This document shows positions 1 through 7,013 of a stretch of 17,773 bases of DNA, one piece after another. The stretch comes from an uncultured Lachnospiraceae bacterium (lineage in GTDB: Bacteria; Bacillota; Clostridia; Lachnospirales; Lachnospiraceae). The translations under genes were made by a program, and so were the position numbers. The DNA is taken from assembly GCA_934292725.1 (NCBI GenBank), contig CAKQXY010000061.1, positions 1-17,773 of the forward strand, read 5' to 3'. Within the stretch, counting starts at the first letter, position 1. The number at the start of each line of letters is the position of its first letter. Under the pieces are notes generated by a model. The model saw only the letters and a list, made by a program, of their open reading frames with translations. It did not search any database and was not told where the DNA came from.

Positions 1-13
1 GAAAGGAAAACAA

Positions 14-787
14 ATGGATACCGTAACAGTGAACGGAATGGTTTTGTCTGCCATGCCAATCGGTGAATATGACAGGCGGATTGTGCTTTTGACAACAGAT
101 CTTGGGCGAATCAGCGCATTTGTGCGTGGGGCAAGACGGCCAAACAGTTCGCTGTTAGCTGCGGCACGTCCGTTTTCCATGGGGATTTTTACACTGCATG
201 CCGGACGAGATTCGTACACAGTACAGGCTGCTTCAATAAAGGAGTATTTTGAGGAAGTCAGCTCTGATGTGACTAAGATGGCATATGGCTGCTATTTCCT
301 TGAGGCAGCAGGTTTTGCCTCAGAGGAAAATGATGATGGAAGAGAATTGCTGAATCTTCTTTATTTCTCATTAAAGGCATTGGAAAATCAGGCGATTCCA
401 GATGAGCTTGTGCGTCTTGTCTATGAGATTCGCTTGTTTTCGGTGATGGGCGTTTATCCGCAGGTATTTGAGTGCAGTGTATGTAAAAGTAAACTCACAA
501 AAGGCTGGCTGTCTGTCGAGCGGGGAAATTGTGTCTGTGAAGAATGCGTAAAAAGAAAAAATGAAGCACATACATCGGCACGTCTTTATCTGGATGAATC
601 AGCTATGTATACGCTTCAGTATATTCTGACGGCTCCAATCGGCAGACTTTACACCTTCTGTCTTGAAGAGCCAGTTAAGCGTACACTTTATGATCTGACA
701 GTGAAATGGCGCAGACGATACTTTTCAAGAGAGTTTAAATCATTGCAGGTTCTTGAGGAGATGGTGCACTTTATGGGCGCTTTGTAA
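14..787 (+). CDS. recO: DNA repair protein RecO
   Basis: RecO is the recombination mediator of the RecFOR pathway. It binds single-stranded DNA, helps RecA replace SSB, and acts in gap repair in the cytoplasm. The protein has 257 residues, a usual length. Its first ~75 residues match the family's OB-fold start (VNGMVLSAMPIGEYDRRIVL), and a helical C-terminal domain follows. Two cysteine pairs, C154/C157 and C175/C178, form the zinc-binding knuckle found in many Firmicutes RecO proteins. The ATG at 14 has GAAAGG eight bases upstream. The window begins just before the gene, so its upstream operon partner cannot be seen (often era in this group, from general knowledge). Identification rests on the whole-protein pattern and is confident. 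Confidence 0.95.
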   Translation: MDTVTVNGMVLSAMPIGEYDRRIVLLTTDLGRISAFVRGARRPNSSLLAAARPFSMGIFTLHAGRDSYTVQAASIKEYFEEVSSDVTKMAYGCYFLEAAGFASEENDDGRELLNLLYFSLKALENQAIPDELVRLVYEIRLFSVMGVYPQVFECSVCKSKLTKGWLSVERGNCVCEECVKRKNEAHTSARLYLDESAMYTLQYILTAPIGRLYTFCLEEPVKRTLYDLTVKWRRRYFSREFKSLQVLEEMVHFMGAL

Positions 788-872
788 GCCATTTTGCCTG
801 CTTTTTATGTGATTAGAGCAGATTGCTGACACATTTGTAAAGAAATGTTAAAGAAATAGGAAGATTTTATAC

Positions 873-901
873 TTGAAATATTCGCCAAGATACCATAGAA
901 T
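873..901 (+). promoter_or_regulatory. Candidate sigma-A promoter for the lipoprotein gene
   Basis: TTGAAA at 873-878 and TAGAAT at 896-901 are separated by 17 bases, each matching five of six consensus positions. The site lies in the recO-lipoprotein gap, about 55 bases before the chosen start at 956. It suggests that the lipoprotein gene, and perhaps glyQS behind it, is transcribed separately from recO. A short hairpin, CTGCC (919-923) with GGCAG (931-935), sits in the leader. No terminator is visible after recO. Confidence 0.5.
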
Positions 902-955
902 GTATAAAAGATAAGTCTCTGCCGAAAAGAGGCAGTAATGAGAGGAAAGAAAAGG

Positions 956-1639
956 ATGAGAAACAGGATGATACGGATAAAAATAGCCAGTCTGATGGTA
1001 GGGCTTGTGGCGGCGGTCAGTTTAGAAGGCTGTGGATTGCTTACGAAGTCATATGACTTCACAGAAGCCGAAAACAGCATTTACGTGGAAGACAATGCGA
1101 CAATCCGTGCTGCCATGATTTCTGACTTTGATAAGGATTATTACAGTATCGACGAGCTGGCAGGCGTGGCACAGCAGGAGGCGCTGTCTTTCAACAAAAA
1201 TGTGTACGGCTGCTCCTATTATAGCTATGACCAGATGACAAAGGAAGAAAAAGAAAGCATTCTTCTTCCAGTGTGCTATGAAAAGGCAGTTGTGAAGGAC
1301 AAAAAGGCAAGTGTCATTTTTACGTATGCAAATGGTGATACTTATACGGGTTTTAATTCTTCTGAGATTCAAAATGCCGGCGGAAGCAAGCTTTACACAT
1401 CACAGCTTGGCAGCAGTACCATGGCACTTAGCGGCGATTTTGTCACAAGCGATGGTCAAAAGCATATCAGCAGTGAAGATCTGATGAAAAAGACAGATTA
1501 TTGTCTTGTGTATGCAGATTACCCTGTAACTGTATTTGGTGAGCATGATATTGCATATGTTTCACCGAATGTTACAGTTCTGGCATCAAACTGTGCCCAG
1601 ATCACTGGCAATGACGGTGGGTATATCATTTTCAAGTAG
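956..1639 (+). CDS. Putative lipoprotein of unknown function
   Basis: I do not recognise a named family. Using the ATG at 956, the product has 227 residues. It has a basic N-terminus, a hydrophobic segment (IASLMVGLVAAVSLEGC) and a lipobox-like LEGC ending at Cys26, so it is probably exported and anchored on the outer face of the membrane. The glutamate at the -2 position is unusual for a lipobox. The mature part is acidic and tyrosine-rich, with possible beta-strand stretches around ASVIFTYANGDTYTGF. In-frame ATGs also occur at 938 and 968; 956 is preferred because GAGAGGAAAG lies at a workable distance. The gene sits between recO and glyQS with 74 bases to glyQS, so co-transcription with glyQS is possible. 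Function unknown. Confidence 0.8.
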   Translation: MRNRMIRIKIASLMVGLVAAVSLEGCGLLTKSYDFTEAENSIYVEDNATIRAAMISDFDKDYYSIDELAGVAQQEALSFNKNVYGCSYYSYDQMTKEEKESILLPVCYEKAVVKDKKASVIFTYANGDTYTGFNSSEIQNAGGSKLYTSQLGSSTMALSGDFVTSDGQKHISSEDLMKKTDYCLVYADYPVTVFGEHDIAYVSPNVTVLASNCAQITGNDGGYIIFK

Positions 1640-1713
1640 TCACAGTGAGCAAAGCGCGATCTTTCGTTTTGCAAGCAGTAACTTTATAAAACATTTTTGG
1701 AGGAAGAACGATT

Positions 1714-3102
1714 ATGGAAAAGACATTGGAGAAAATTGTAGCTCTTGCAAAGTCCAGAGGCTTTGTATATCCAGGCTCTGAGATTTACGGCGGTCTGGCA
1801 AATACATGGGATTATGGTAATCTCGGTGTTGAACTTAAGAATAATGTAAAAAAGGCATGGTGGCAGAAGTTTGTTACTGGCAATCCTTATAATGTAGGTG
1901 TAGACTGTGCAATCCTGATGAACCCACAGACATGGGTAGCTTCAGGTCATCTGGGCGGCTTCTCTGATCCGTTAATGGACTGTAAGTGCTGCCACGAGCG
2001 TTTCCGTGCTGATAAGCTGATTGAGGATTACTATGCTGAGCAGGGACAGGAGCCAGAAAAGCCAATCGACGGCTGGACAACACAGGAGATGAAGGATTTC
2101 ATCGATGAGAAGAATATTTGCTGTCCGACATGCGGAAAGCATGATTTCACTGATATTCGTCAGTTCAATTTGATGTTTAAGACATTCCAGGGTGTTACTG
2201 AGGATGCAAAGAATACCGTATATCTTCGTCCAGAGACTGCACAGGGTATCTTCGTAAACTTCAAAAATGTACAGAGAACATCACGTAAGAAGCTTCCATT
2301 TGGTATTGGCCAGATCGGAAAGTCCTTCCGTAACGAGATTACACCAGGAAACTTTACATTCCGTACAAGAGAGTTCGAGCAGATGGAGTTAGAGTTCTTC
2401 TGTGAGCCAGGCACTGATCTTGAGTGGTTCCAGTATTGGCGTCAGTACTGCATCGACTGGTTAAAGAGCCTTGGCATCAAGGAAGACGAGATGCGTGCAA
2501 GAGATCATTCTCCTGAGGAGCTGTGCTTCTATTCTAAGGGAACAACTGATATCGAGTTCTTATTCCCATTTGGATGGGGCGAGCTTTGGGGTATCGCAGA
2601 CCGTACCGATTATGATTTAACTCAGCATCAGAACACATCTGGTGAGGATATGAGCTACTTTGATGATGAGAAGAAGGAGCGTTACATTCCGTATGTTATC
2701 GAGCCATCTCTTGGAGCTGACCGTGTAACACTGGCATTCCTTTGTGCAGCATATGATGAGGAAGAGTTAGAGGGCGGTGATGTTCGTACTGTTCTTCACT
2801 TCCATCCGGCACTGGCACCAGTAAAGATCGGTGTGCTTCCGCTTTCTAAGAAGCTCAATGATGGTGCTATGAAGGTATATGAGCAGCTGATCAAAAAGTA
2901 CAACTGTGAGTTTGATGACCGCGGTGCAATCGGAAAGCGTTACAGAAGACAGGATGAGATCGGAACACCGTTCTGCATCACATATGACTTTGATTCTGAG
3001 ACTGACGGCTGCGTAACTGTTCGTGATCGTGATACCATGAAGCAGGAGCGTGTTGCTATCGCAGATCTGAAGGCATACTTCGAAGAAAAGTTTGATTTCT
3101 AA
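1714..3102 (+). CDS. glyQS: Glycyl-tRNA synthetase (single-chain, alpha2 type)
   Basis: This class II aminoacyl-tRNA synthetase charges tRNA-Gly with glycine using ATP. At 462 residues it is the dimeric single-polypeptide form, not the separate GlyQ and GlyS subunits. Visible marks are LRPETAQGIF near 171-180, class II motif 2 with FRNE at 205-208, motif 3 with GADR at 334-337, and a C-terminal anticodon-binding domain from about 368. Cysteine pairs C90/C93 and C137/C140 look like a zinc-ribbon insertion. The ATG at 1714 has GGAGGA at 1699-1704. The 74-base upstream gap is too short for a T-box leader. A structured element and a strong terminator follow. The symbol glyS is also used for this form. 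Confidence 0.96.
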   Translation: MEKTLEKIVALAKSRGFVYPGSEIYGGLANTWDYGNLGVELKNNVKKAWWQKFVTGNPYNVGVDCAILMNPQTWVASGHLGGFSDPLMDCKCCHERFRADKLIEDYYAEQGQEPEKPIDGWTTQEMKDFIDEKNICCPTCGKHDFTDIRQFNLMFKTFQGVTEDAKNTVYLRPETAQGIFVNFKNVQRTSRKKLPFGIGQIGKSFRNEITPGNFTFRTREFEQMELEFFCEPGTDLEWFQYWRQYCIDWLKSLGIKEDEMRARDHSPEELCFYSKGTTDIEFLFPFGWGELWGIADRTDYDLTQHQNTSGEDMSYFDDEKKERYIPYVIEPSLGADRVTLAFLCAAYDEEELEGGDVRTVLHFHPALAPVKIGVLPLSKKLNDGAMKVYEQLIKKYNCEFDDRGAIGKRYRRQDEIGTPFCITYDFDSETDGCVTVRDRDTMKQERVAIADLKAYFEEKFDF

Positions 3103-3105
3103 TAT

Positions 3106-3280
3106 TATGATACCAGGGTCAAAAGCTCCAAAAGCCGTTCGTGCTTGCACTAAAGGCTTTGAGCTTGGGACCCGCAAAAACATGAGGATGCAGCGATTTT
3201 CAAAGAAAATCAGCGAATCCGAATGTTTTTAGAATTGCGAAAGTTGCATAGCAACGGAGCAATTCGTGGGTAACATCATA
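3106..3280 (+). repeat. Cloverleaf-like multi-hairpin element (structured RNA or extragenic repeat)
   Basis: Starting four bases after the glyQS stop, a closing stem (TATGAT and ACC at 3106-3114, with GGT at 3269-3271 and ATCATA at 3275-3280) encloses three hairpins. Hairpin 1 pairs GGGTC 3116-3120 with GACCC 3169-3173, and inside it AAGCTC 3123-3128 with GAGCTT 3161-3166 and AAAGCC 3131-3136 with GGCTTT 3155-3160. Hairpin 2 pairs AAAAACAT 3176-3183 with ATGTTTTT 3223-3230, GGAT 3186-3189 with ATCC 3217-3220, and GATTTTC 3195-3201 with GAAAATC 3205-3211. Hairpin 3 pairs GAATTGC 3232-3238 with GCAATTC 3259-3265 and GTTGC 3243-3247 with GCAAC 3251-3255. It lies before the terminator, so it should be in the glyQS transcript. 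Its class is unknown. Confidence 0.6.
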
Positions 3281-3291
3281 CTATAACTAAA

Positions 3292-3339
3292 CCCAAAGGC
3301 GGGTACCGGAGAAATCCGGCCTGTCTTTGGGCTTTTTTT
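3292..3339 (+). terminator. Intrinsic terminator after glyQS
   Basis: CCCAAAG at 3292-3298 pairs with CTTTGGG at 3325-3331. A middle helix, GCGGG with CCTGT, pairs through two G-T wobbles, and a CCGGA-GAAA-TCCGG stem with a GNRA-type loop caps it. Seven Ts follow at 3333-3339. This is a textbook rho-independent terminator closing the glyQS unit. Confidence 0.93.
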
Positions 3340-3382
3340 ATATGTGCAATATGAACGGAAGAGAAAGAAAAAAATCGGCACT

Positions 3383-3489
3383 TTGCCACTTTACCATAGT
3401 GCATTGTATAAATACACAAAAACATGCTAAAAAATTTATTTTATTTTTAAAAAACACATATTGACGTAATTTAATTCATGTAGTACCAT
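3383..3489 (+). promoter_or_regulatory. gdhA promoter region with two candidate promoters
   Basis: The nearer candidate is TTGACG at 3461-3466 with TACCAT at 3484-3489 after a 17-base spacer. It is preceded by a long A/T tract (about 3427-3455) that could act as an UP element. A second candidate upstream is TTGCCA at 3383-3388 with TATAAA at 3407-3412 after 18 bases. The inverted repeat GCACT (3378-3382) and AGTGC (3398-3402) overlaps this second site and could be an operator. Which promoter is used cannot be told from sequence. Confidence 0.5.
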
Positions 3490-3493
3490 ATAC

Positions 3494-3652
3494 ATGTCGG
3501 CTTTTAGAGTCGGTAACAAAATCCACCCGATCGACATCATTGCATTTTACATCTCTAGGTTTCGGGTGGGCAGGTAGAGTAGAGTGAAAATCAGCATTCA
3601 CTCCGATGTCCGAAAAATAGAGTTGGATATTGTAAGAGGTCGCTCCAGAGCG
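3494..3652 (+). promoter_or_regulatory. Structured 5' leader of gdhA (candidate cis-regulatory RNA)
   Basis: The leader holds CCACCCGA (3523-3530) pairing perfectly with TCGGGTGG (3562-3569), GAGTGAA (3582-3588) with TTCACTC (3597-3603), and CGCT (3641-3644) with AGCG (3649-3652) just before the ribosome binding site. GACATC (3533-3538), in the first loop, can pair with GATGTC (3605-3610) as a pseudoknot. The overlapping CGACAT (3532-3537) can pair instead with ATGTCG (3494-3499). These pairings are mutually exclusive. TAGAGT occurs four times (3505, 3575, 3580, 3618). I do not recognise a known riboswitch class. Confidence 0.4.
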
Positions 3653-3670
3653 GCAGATTGAGAGGTCATA

Positions 3671-5005
3671 ATGTCTTACGTAGATGAAGTGCTGCAGAAG
3701 GTTGCAGAGAAGAATCCAGGCGAGAAAGAGTTTCAGCAGGCAGTTAAGGAAGTTCTTGATTCCCTTCGTCCGGTAATTGAGGCAAATGAGGAGCAGTACC
3801 GCAAAGATGCTTTGCTTGAAAGAATGACAGAGCCAGAGCGTATTATTACATTCCGTGTACCGTGGGTAGACGATAACGGACAGGCTCATGTAAATAGAGG
3901 TTTCCGTGTACAGTTTAACAGTGCAATCGGACCGTACAAGGGTGGACTTCGTCTTCACCCATCTGTAAATCTTGGTATTATCAAGTTCCTTGGTTTTGAG
4001 CAGACCTTTAAGAACTCCTTGACAGGACTTCCAATCGGAGGCGGCAAGGGTGGTTCTGATTTCGACCCGAAGGGCAAGTCAGACCGTGAAATCATGAAAT
4101 TCTGCCAGAGCTTTATGACAGAGCTGTATCGTCACATTGGCGCAGATACAGATGTACCGGCTGGTGACATTGGTGTAGGCGGAAGAGAGATTGGCTATCT
4201 GTATGGACAGTATAAGAGACTGACTGGTCTGTACGAGGGCGTTTTAACTGGTAAGGGTCTGACATATGGTGGTTCTCTTGCAAGAACAGAGGCTACTGGT
4301 TATGGTCTTGTATATATGGTTCGCGAGATGCTGTTAAATGCAGGCATGACCATGGAAGGAAAGACAGTTGCTGTTTCCGGTTCCGGAAATGTTGCAATTT
4401 ACACAACTGAGAAGGCTCAGCAGTATGGCATGAAGGTTGTTACATTAAGTGATTCTAACGGTTGGATTTATGATCCAAACGGCATTGATCTTGACCTTGT
4501 AAAGCAGATCAAAGAAGTTCGCCGCGGCAGAATCAAAGAGTACGCAGAGGCAAAGCCGGGTGTTGAGTATCATGAAGGCAAGGGTGTATGGAGCGTTAAG
4601 TGTGATATCGCACTTCCATGCGCAACTCAGAACGAGTTAGACCTTGAGGATGCAAAGCAGTTAAAGGCAAACGGATGCTTCCTTGTAGCAGAGGGTGCAA
4701 ACATGCCATCCACCAGAGAGGCAACAGACTTCTTCTTAGAGAGTGGAATGATGTTCATGCCAGGAAAGGCTGCAAACGCAGGCGGTGTTGCAACATCTGC
4801 ACTTGAAATGAGCCAGAACAGCGAGAGACTTTCTTGGACATTCGAGGAAGTAGACGAGAAGCTGCACAACATCATGATCAACATCTTCAAGAAGGTAGAC
4901 GAAGCAGCAAAGAAGTACGGCTACGAAGGAAACTATGTAATGGGTGCAAACATCGCAGGTTTCGAGAAGGTCGTAGAAGCTATGAACGCACAGGGTATTG
5001 TATAA
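3671..5005 (+). CDS. gdhA: NADP-type glutamate dehydrogenase
   Basis: GdhA interconverts 2-oxoglutarate plus ammonium and L-glutamate with a nicotinamide cofactor, so it links nitrogen assimilation to central carbon metabolism in the cytoplasm. The 444-residue length fits the small hexameric family. Substrate-site lysines are visible at K90 (GPYKGG), K114 and K126 (GGGKGG), the last being the likely catalytic lysine, with D166 in PAGDIG. The dinucleotide fold begins at SGSGNVA, 236-242. Assignment to NADP rests on overall resemblance to the biosynthetic enzyme and is less certain than the family. The ATG at 3671 follows GAGAGG at 3660-3665. The gene is monocistronic, between its own structured leader and a strong terminator. 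Confidence 0.96.
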   Translation: MSYVDEVLQKVAEKNPGEKEFQQAVKEVLDSLRPVIEANEEQYRKDALLERMTEPERIITFRVPWVDDNGQAHVNRGFRVQFNSAIGPYKGGLRLHPSVNLGIIKFLGFEQTFKNSLTGLPIGGGKGGSDFDPKGKSDREIMKFCQSFMTELYRHIGADTDVPAGDIGVGGREIGYLYGQYKRLTGLYEGVLTGKGLTYGGSLARTEATGYGLVYMVREMLLNAGMTMEGKTVAVSGSGNVAIYTTEKAQQYGMKVVTLSDSNGWIYDPNGIDLDLVKQIKEVRRGRIKEYAEAKPGVEYHEGKGVWSVKCDIALPCATQNELDLEDAKQLKANGCFLVAEGANMPSTREATDFFLESGMMFMPGKAANAGGVATSALEMSQNSERLSWTFEEVDEKLHNIMINIFKKVDEAAKKYGYEGNYVMGANIAGFEKVVEAMNAQGIV

Positions 5006-5029
5006 TCCTCCCAACATAATAAATATATT

Positions 5030-5063
5030 AATAAGAGCCGGGCAGCACTGCCCGGCTCTTATT
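5030..5063 (+). terminator. Intrinsic terminator after gdhA
   Basis: AATAAGAGCCGGGCAG at 5030-5045 is a perfect 16-base inverted repeat with 5048-5063, separated by only two bases, so the tip opens into a small loop. The tail is TTATTGTT. It lies 25 bases after the gdhA stop and separates gdhA from the heat-shock operon. The A/T-rich flanks could let it work in both directions. Confidence 0.9.
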
Positions 5064-5100
5064 GTTCCCAAAATTTTCCCAAATTTTTTTCACAAATGTA

Positions 5101-5134
5101 TTGACAATACGTCCCGATAGTGCTATTTTATAAT
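5101..5134 (+). promoter_or_regulatory. Promoter of the hrcA-grpE-dnaK-dnaJ operon
   Basis: A perfect -35 box, TTGACA, lies at 5101-5106. TATTTT at 5124-5129 is at the ideal 17-base spacing. A perfect TATAAT at 5129-5134 lies 22 bases away, longer than usual, so the exact -10 is ambiguous. Either choice puts the transcription start near or within the CIRCE element, as expected for HrcA repression. T/A tracts upstream (about 5070-5092) may help as an UP element. Confidence 0.75.
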
Positions 5135-5136
5135 CG

Positions 5137-5163
5137 TTAGCACTCAGGGATGATGAGTGCTAA
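5137..5163 (+). promoter_or_regulatory. CIRCE operator (HrcA binding site)
   Basis: TTAGCACTC at 5137-5145, nine bases, then GAGTGCTAA at 5155-5163 is a perfect match to the CIRCE consensus. HrcA dimers bind this inverted repeat and repress the operon at normal temperature, with GroEL helping HrcA to fold (established for this family). It lies just downstream of the promoter and ahead of hrcA itself, so the repressor is autoregulated. Confidence 0.98.
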
Positions 5164-5191
5164 TAGAAACAAAGGAAAAGGAAGTGAGCTT

Positions 5192-6244
5192 GTGGAACTA
5201 GATGACAGAAAATGGAAGATTTTTACAGCAATCATTAAAAATTATCTGGAGACTGGTGAACCGGTAGGCTCACGAACGATTTCTAAGTACACGGACTTAA
5301 ACTTAAGTTCAGCCACGATTAGAAATGAGATGGCAGATCTTGAGGAGATGGGGCTTATCATTCAGCCACATACATCCGCCGGACGAATCCCGTCGGATAA
5401 GGGCTATCGCCTTTATGTGGATCATCTGATGAAGACACGTGAAAAGGAAAACAATGAGCTTCAGGAAGTTGTAGTCAAGAGAGTAGACCGGCTTGAGCTT
5501 TTGCTAAAGCAGATGGTTAAGGTTCTTGCAGCAAATACCAATTATGCGACGATGATTACAGGACCGCAGGTTGGTGCAAATAAGCTTAAGTTTTTACAGC
5601 TTTCACGAATGGAGGAAGGAAAGCTTTTAGCTGTTATCGTAGTCGAAGGAAATCTTGTGAAGAACACGATTTTAAATATCGAAAGCGACATCAGCGAGGA
5701 AGAACTTCTTAAATTAAATGTCCTCATAAACAGTGCCTTGAATGGTTTGACGATAGACCAGATTAATTTGGGAATCATCACACAGTTAAAGGAGCAGGCA
5801 GGAGATTACAGCTGCGTTGTAGGAAGTGTGCTAGAGGCGGTCGCAGAAGCGATCAAACATGAATCGGCACCGGTAATTTATACGAGCGGTGCAAATAATA
5901 TATTCCGTTACCCAGAACTTTCGGATGAGAAAAATGCACAGCGTCTGATTTCCACATTTGAGGAAAAGGAAGAGCTTGCAAAGCTGCTTGAGGATAATTT
6001 AGATAAGAACTCGGAGAGCGGTTCACAGAGCAATTCGGGCATTCAGGTTTATATCGGAGAGGAGAACGGCATGCAGGACATGAAGGACTGCAGCGTAGTA
6101 ACCGCAAGATATGATTTGGGTGATGGCGTTCAGGGAACTCTTGGTGTGGTAGGACCAAAGCGTATGGATTACGAAAAGGTTGTAGGCACATTGAAGAATT
6201 TAAGAGATCAGCTGGATGCAATTTATAAAAAAAATGAACCTTAG
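5192..6244 (+). CDS. hrcA: Heat-inducible transcription repressor HrcA
   Basis: HrcA represses class I heat-shock genes by binding CIRCE. The N-terminal ~75 residues form the winged helix, with the family hallmarks EPVGSRTISKYTDLNLSSAT and AGRIPSDKGYRLYVDHL. The rest is the HrcA dimerisation domain. I chose the GTG at 5192, giving 350 residues, because AGGAAG lies at 5179-5184 and the protein then begins ELDDRKWKIF, like typical HrcA starts. An in-frame ATG at 5150 would add 14 residues, but it lies inside the CIRCE spacer, probably at the transcript's extreme 5' end, with no good ribosome site. First gene of the operon, 54 bases before grpE. Confidence 0.95.
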   Translation: MELDDRKWKIFTAIIKNYLETGEPVGSRTISKYTDLNLSSATIRNEMADLEEMGLIIQPHTSAGRIPSDKGYRLYVDHLMKTREKENNELQEVVVKRVDRLELLLKQMVKVLAANTNYATMITGPQVGANKLKFLQLSRMEEGKLLAVIVVEGNLVKNTILNIESDISEEELLKLNVLINSALNGLTIDQINLGIITQLKEQAGDYSCVVGSVLEAVAEAIKHESAPVIYTSGANNIFRYPELSDEKNAQRLISTFEEKEELAKLLEDNLDKNSESGSQSNSGIQVYIGEENGMQDMKDCSVVTARYDLGDGVQGTLGVVGPKRMDYEKVVGTLKNLRDQLDAIYKKNEP

Positions 6245-6298
6245 GTCAGGCCTGAGGAAAGATCCTGAAAAAACAGGAGATAGAAAGGCGGATGTATC

Positions 6299-6919
6299 GT
6301 GACAGACATGGAAAAAGAAACAGTTACTGATGAGATTCTTGAAGAGACTGAGCAGGAGGCTGCTGAAGATATGAGTCAGGAGCAGACAGATGCACAGGCT
6401 GCTGAGGATCAGCCGGATGACAAAGATGTGCAGACAGAAGATAAGAAGCGCTTCTTTGGCAAGAAAAAAGATAAGAAAGATAAGCAGATCGAAGATCTGA
6501 CAGCACAGCTTGATGATTTGAGAAAACGTAATCTTGCAGAGTTTGAGAACTTCCGTAAGAGAACTGAAAAGGAAAAATCAACCATGTTCGACATGGGAGC
6601 AAAGTCAGTTGTAGAGAAGCTTCTTCCAATTATAGATAACTTCGAGCGTGGATTCGCAGGTCTTAGCGAAGAGCAGATGAGCGATCCATTTGTAAGCGGT
6701 ATGGATATGGTTTACAAGCAGCTTGTAAAGGCACTTGCAGATATGGGTGTTGAGCCTATTGAAGCAGTTGGCAAGCCATTCGATCCAAACCTGCACAACG
6801 CTGTGATGCATGTTGAGGATGAAAACCTTGGCGAAAACACAGTTGCTCAGGAGTTCCAGAAAGGCTATTTATATCATGGAAGCGTTGTAAGACATTCTAT
6901 GGTACAGGTTGCAAATTAA
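6299..6919 (+). CDS. grpE: Nucleotide exchange factor GrpE
   Basis: GrpE releases ADP from DnaK and is thought to act as a thermosensor of the chaperone cycle. The 206-residue protein has a long acidic, glutamine-rich N-terminal tail (to about residue 45), then a basic stretch (KKRFFGKKKDKKDK), a coiled coil (about 52-90) and the C-terminal beta domain carrying the family signature around FDPNLHNAVMHVED and GYLYHGSVVRHSMVQV. The GTG start at 6299 fits AGGCGG at 6286-6291; the ATG at 6308 is too far from it. DnaK follows after 94 bases, which contain a small GCAGC-AAAA-GCTGC hairpin at 6936-6949 without a T-tract, so transcription probably reads through. Confidence 0.96.
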   Translation: MTDMEKETVTDEILEETEQEAAEDMSQEQTDAQAAEDQPDDKDVQTEDKKRFFGKKKDKKDKQIEDLTAQLDDLRKRNLAEFENFRKRTEKEKSTMFDMGAKSVVEKLLPIIDNFERGFAGLSEEQMSDPFVSGMDMVYKQLVKALADMGVEPIEAVGKPFDPNLHNAVMHVEDENLGENTVAQEFQKGYLYHGSVVRHSMVQVAN

Positions 6920-7013
6920 AGTTAGCATATTAGACGCAGCAAAAGCTGCATATTTGATAAAGAAAGATTTGATTACAAAACATTAAAAGATCAATCTAGG
7001 AGGAAATTAGATT

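Noticed and set aside
1669..1690. TTGCAA and TATAAA before glyQS as a promoter
   Set aside because: The spacer is only 10 bases, far from the 16-18 needed.
2767..3183. Minus-strand 138-codon open frame opposite the end of glyQS
   Set aside because: It lies almost wholly antisense to glyQS, has no recognisable domain, and its 5' end falls in the hairpin element; it is best explained as a shadow of the coding strand.
3476..3958. Minus-strand 160-codon open frame over the gdhA leader and start
   Set aside because: It overlaps a certain gene on the other strand, has no domain or ribosome site of note, and has poor amino-acid composition for a real protein.
6936..6949. GCAGC-AAAA-GCTGC hairpin between grpE and dnaK as a terminator
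   Set aside because: Only five base pairs and no following T-run; read-through within the operon is far more likely.
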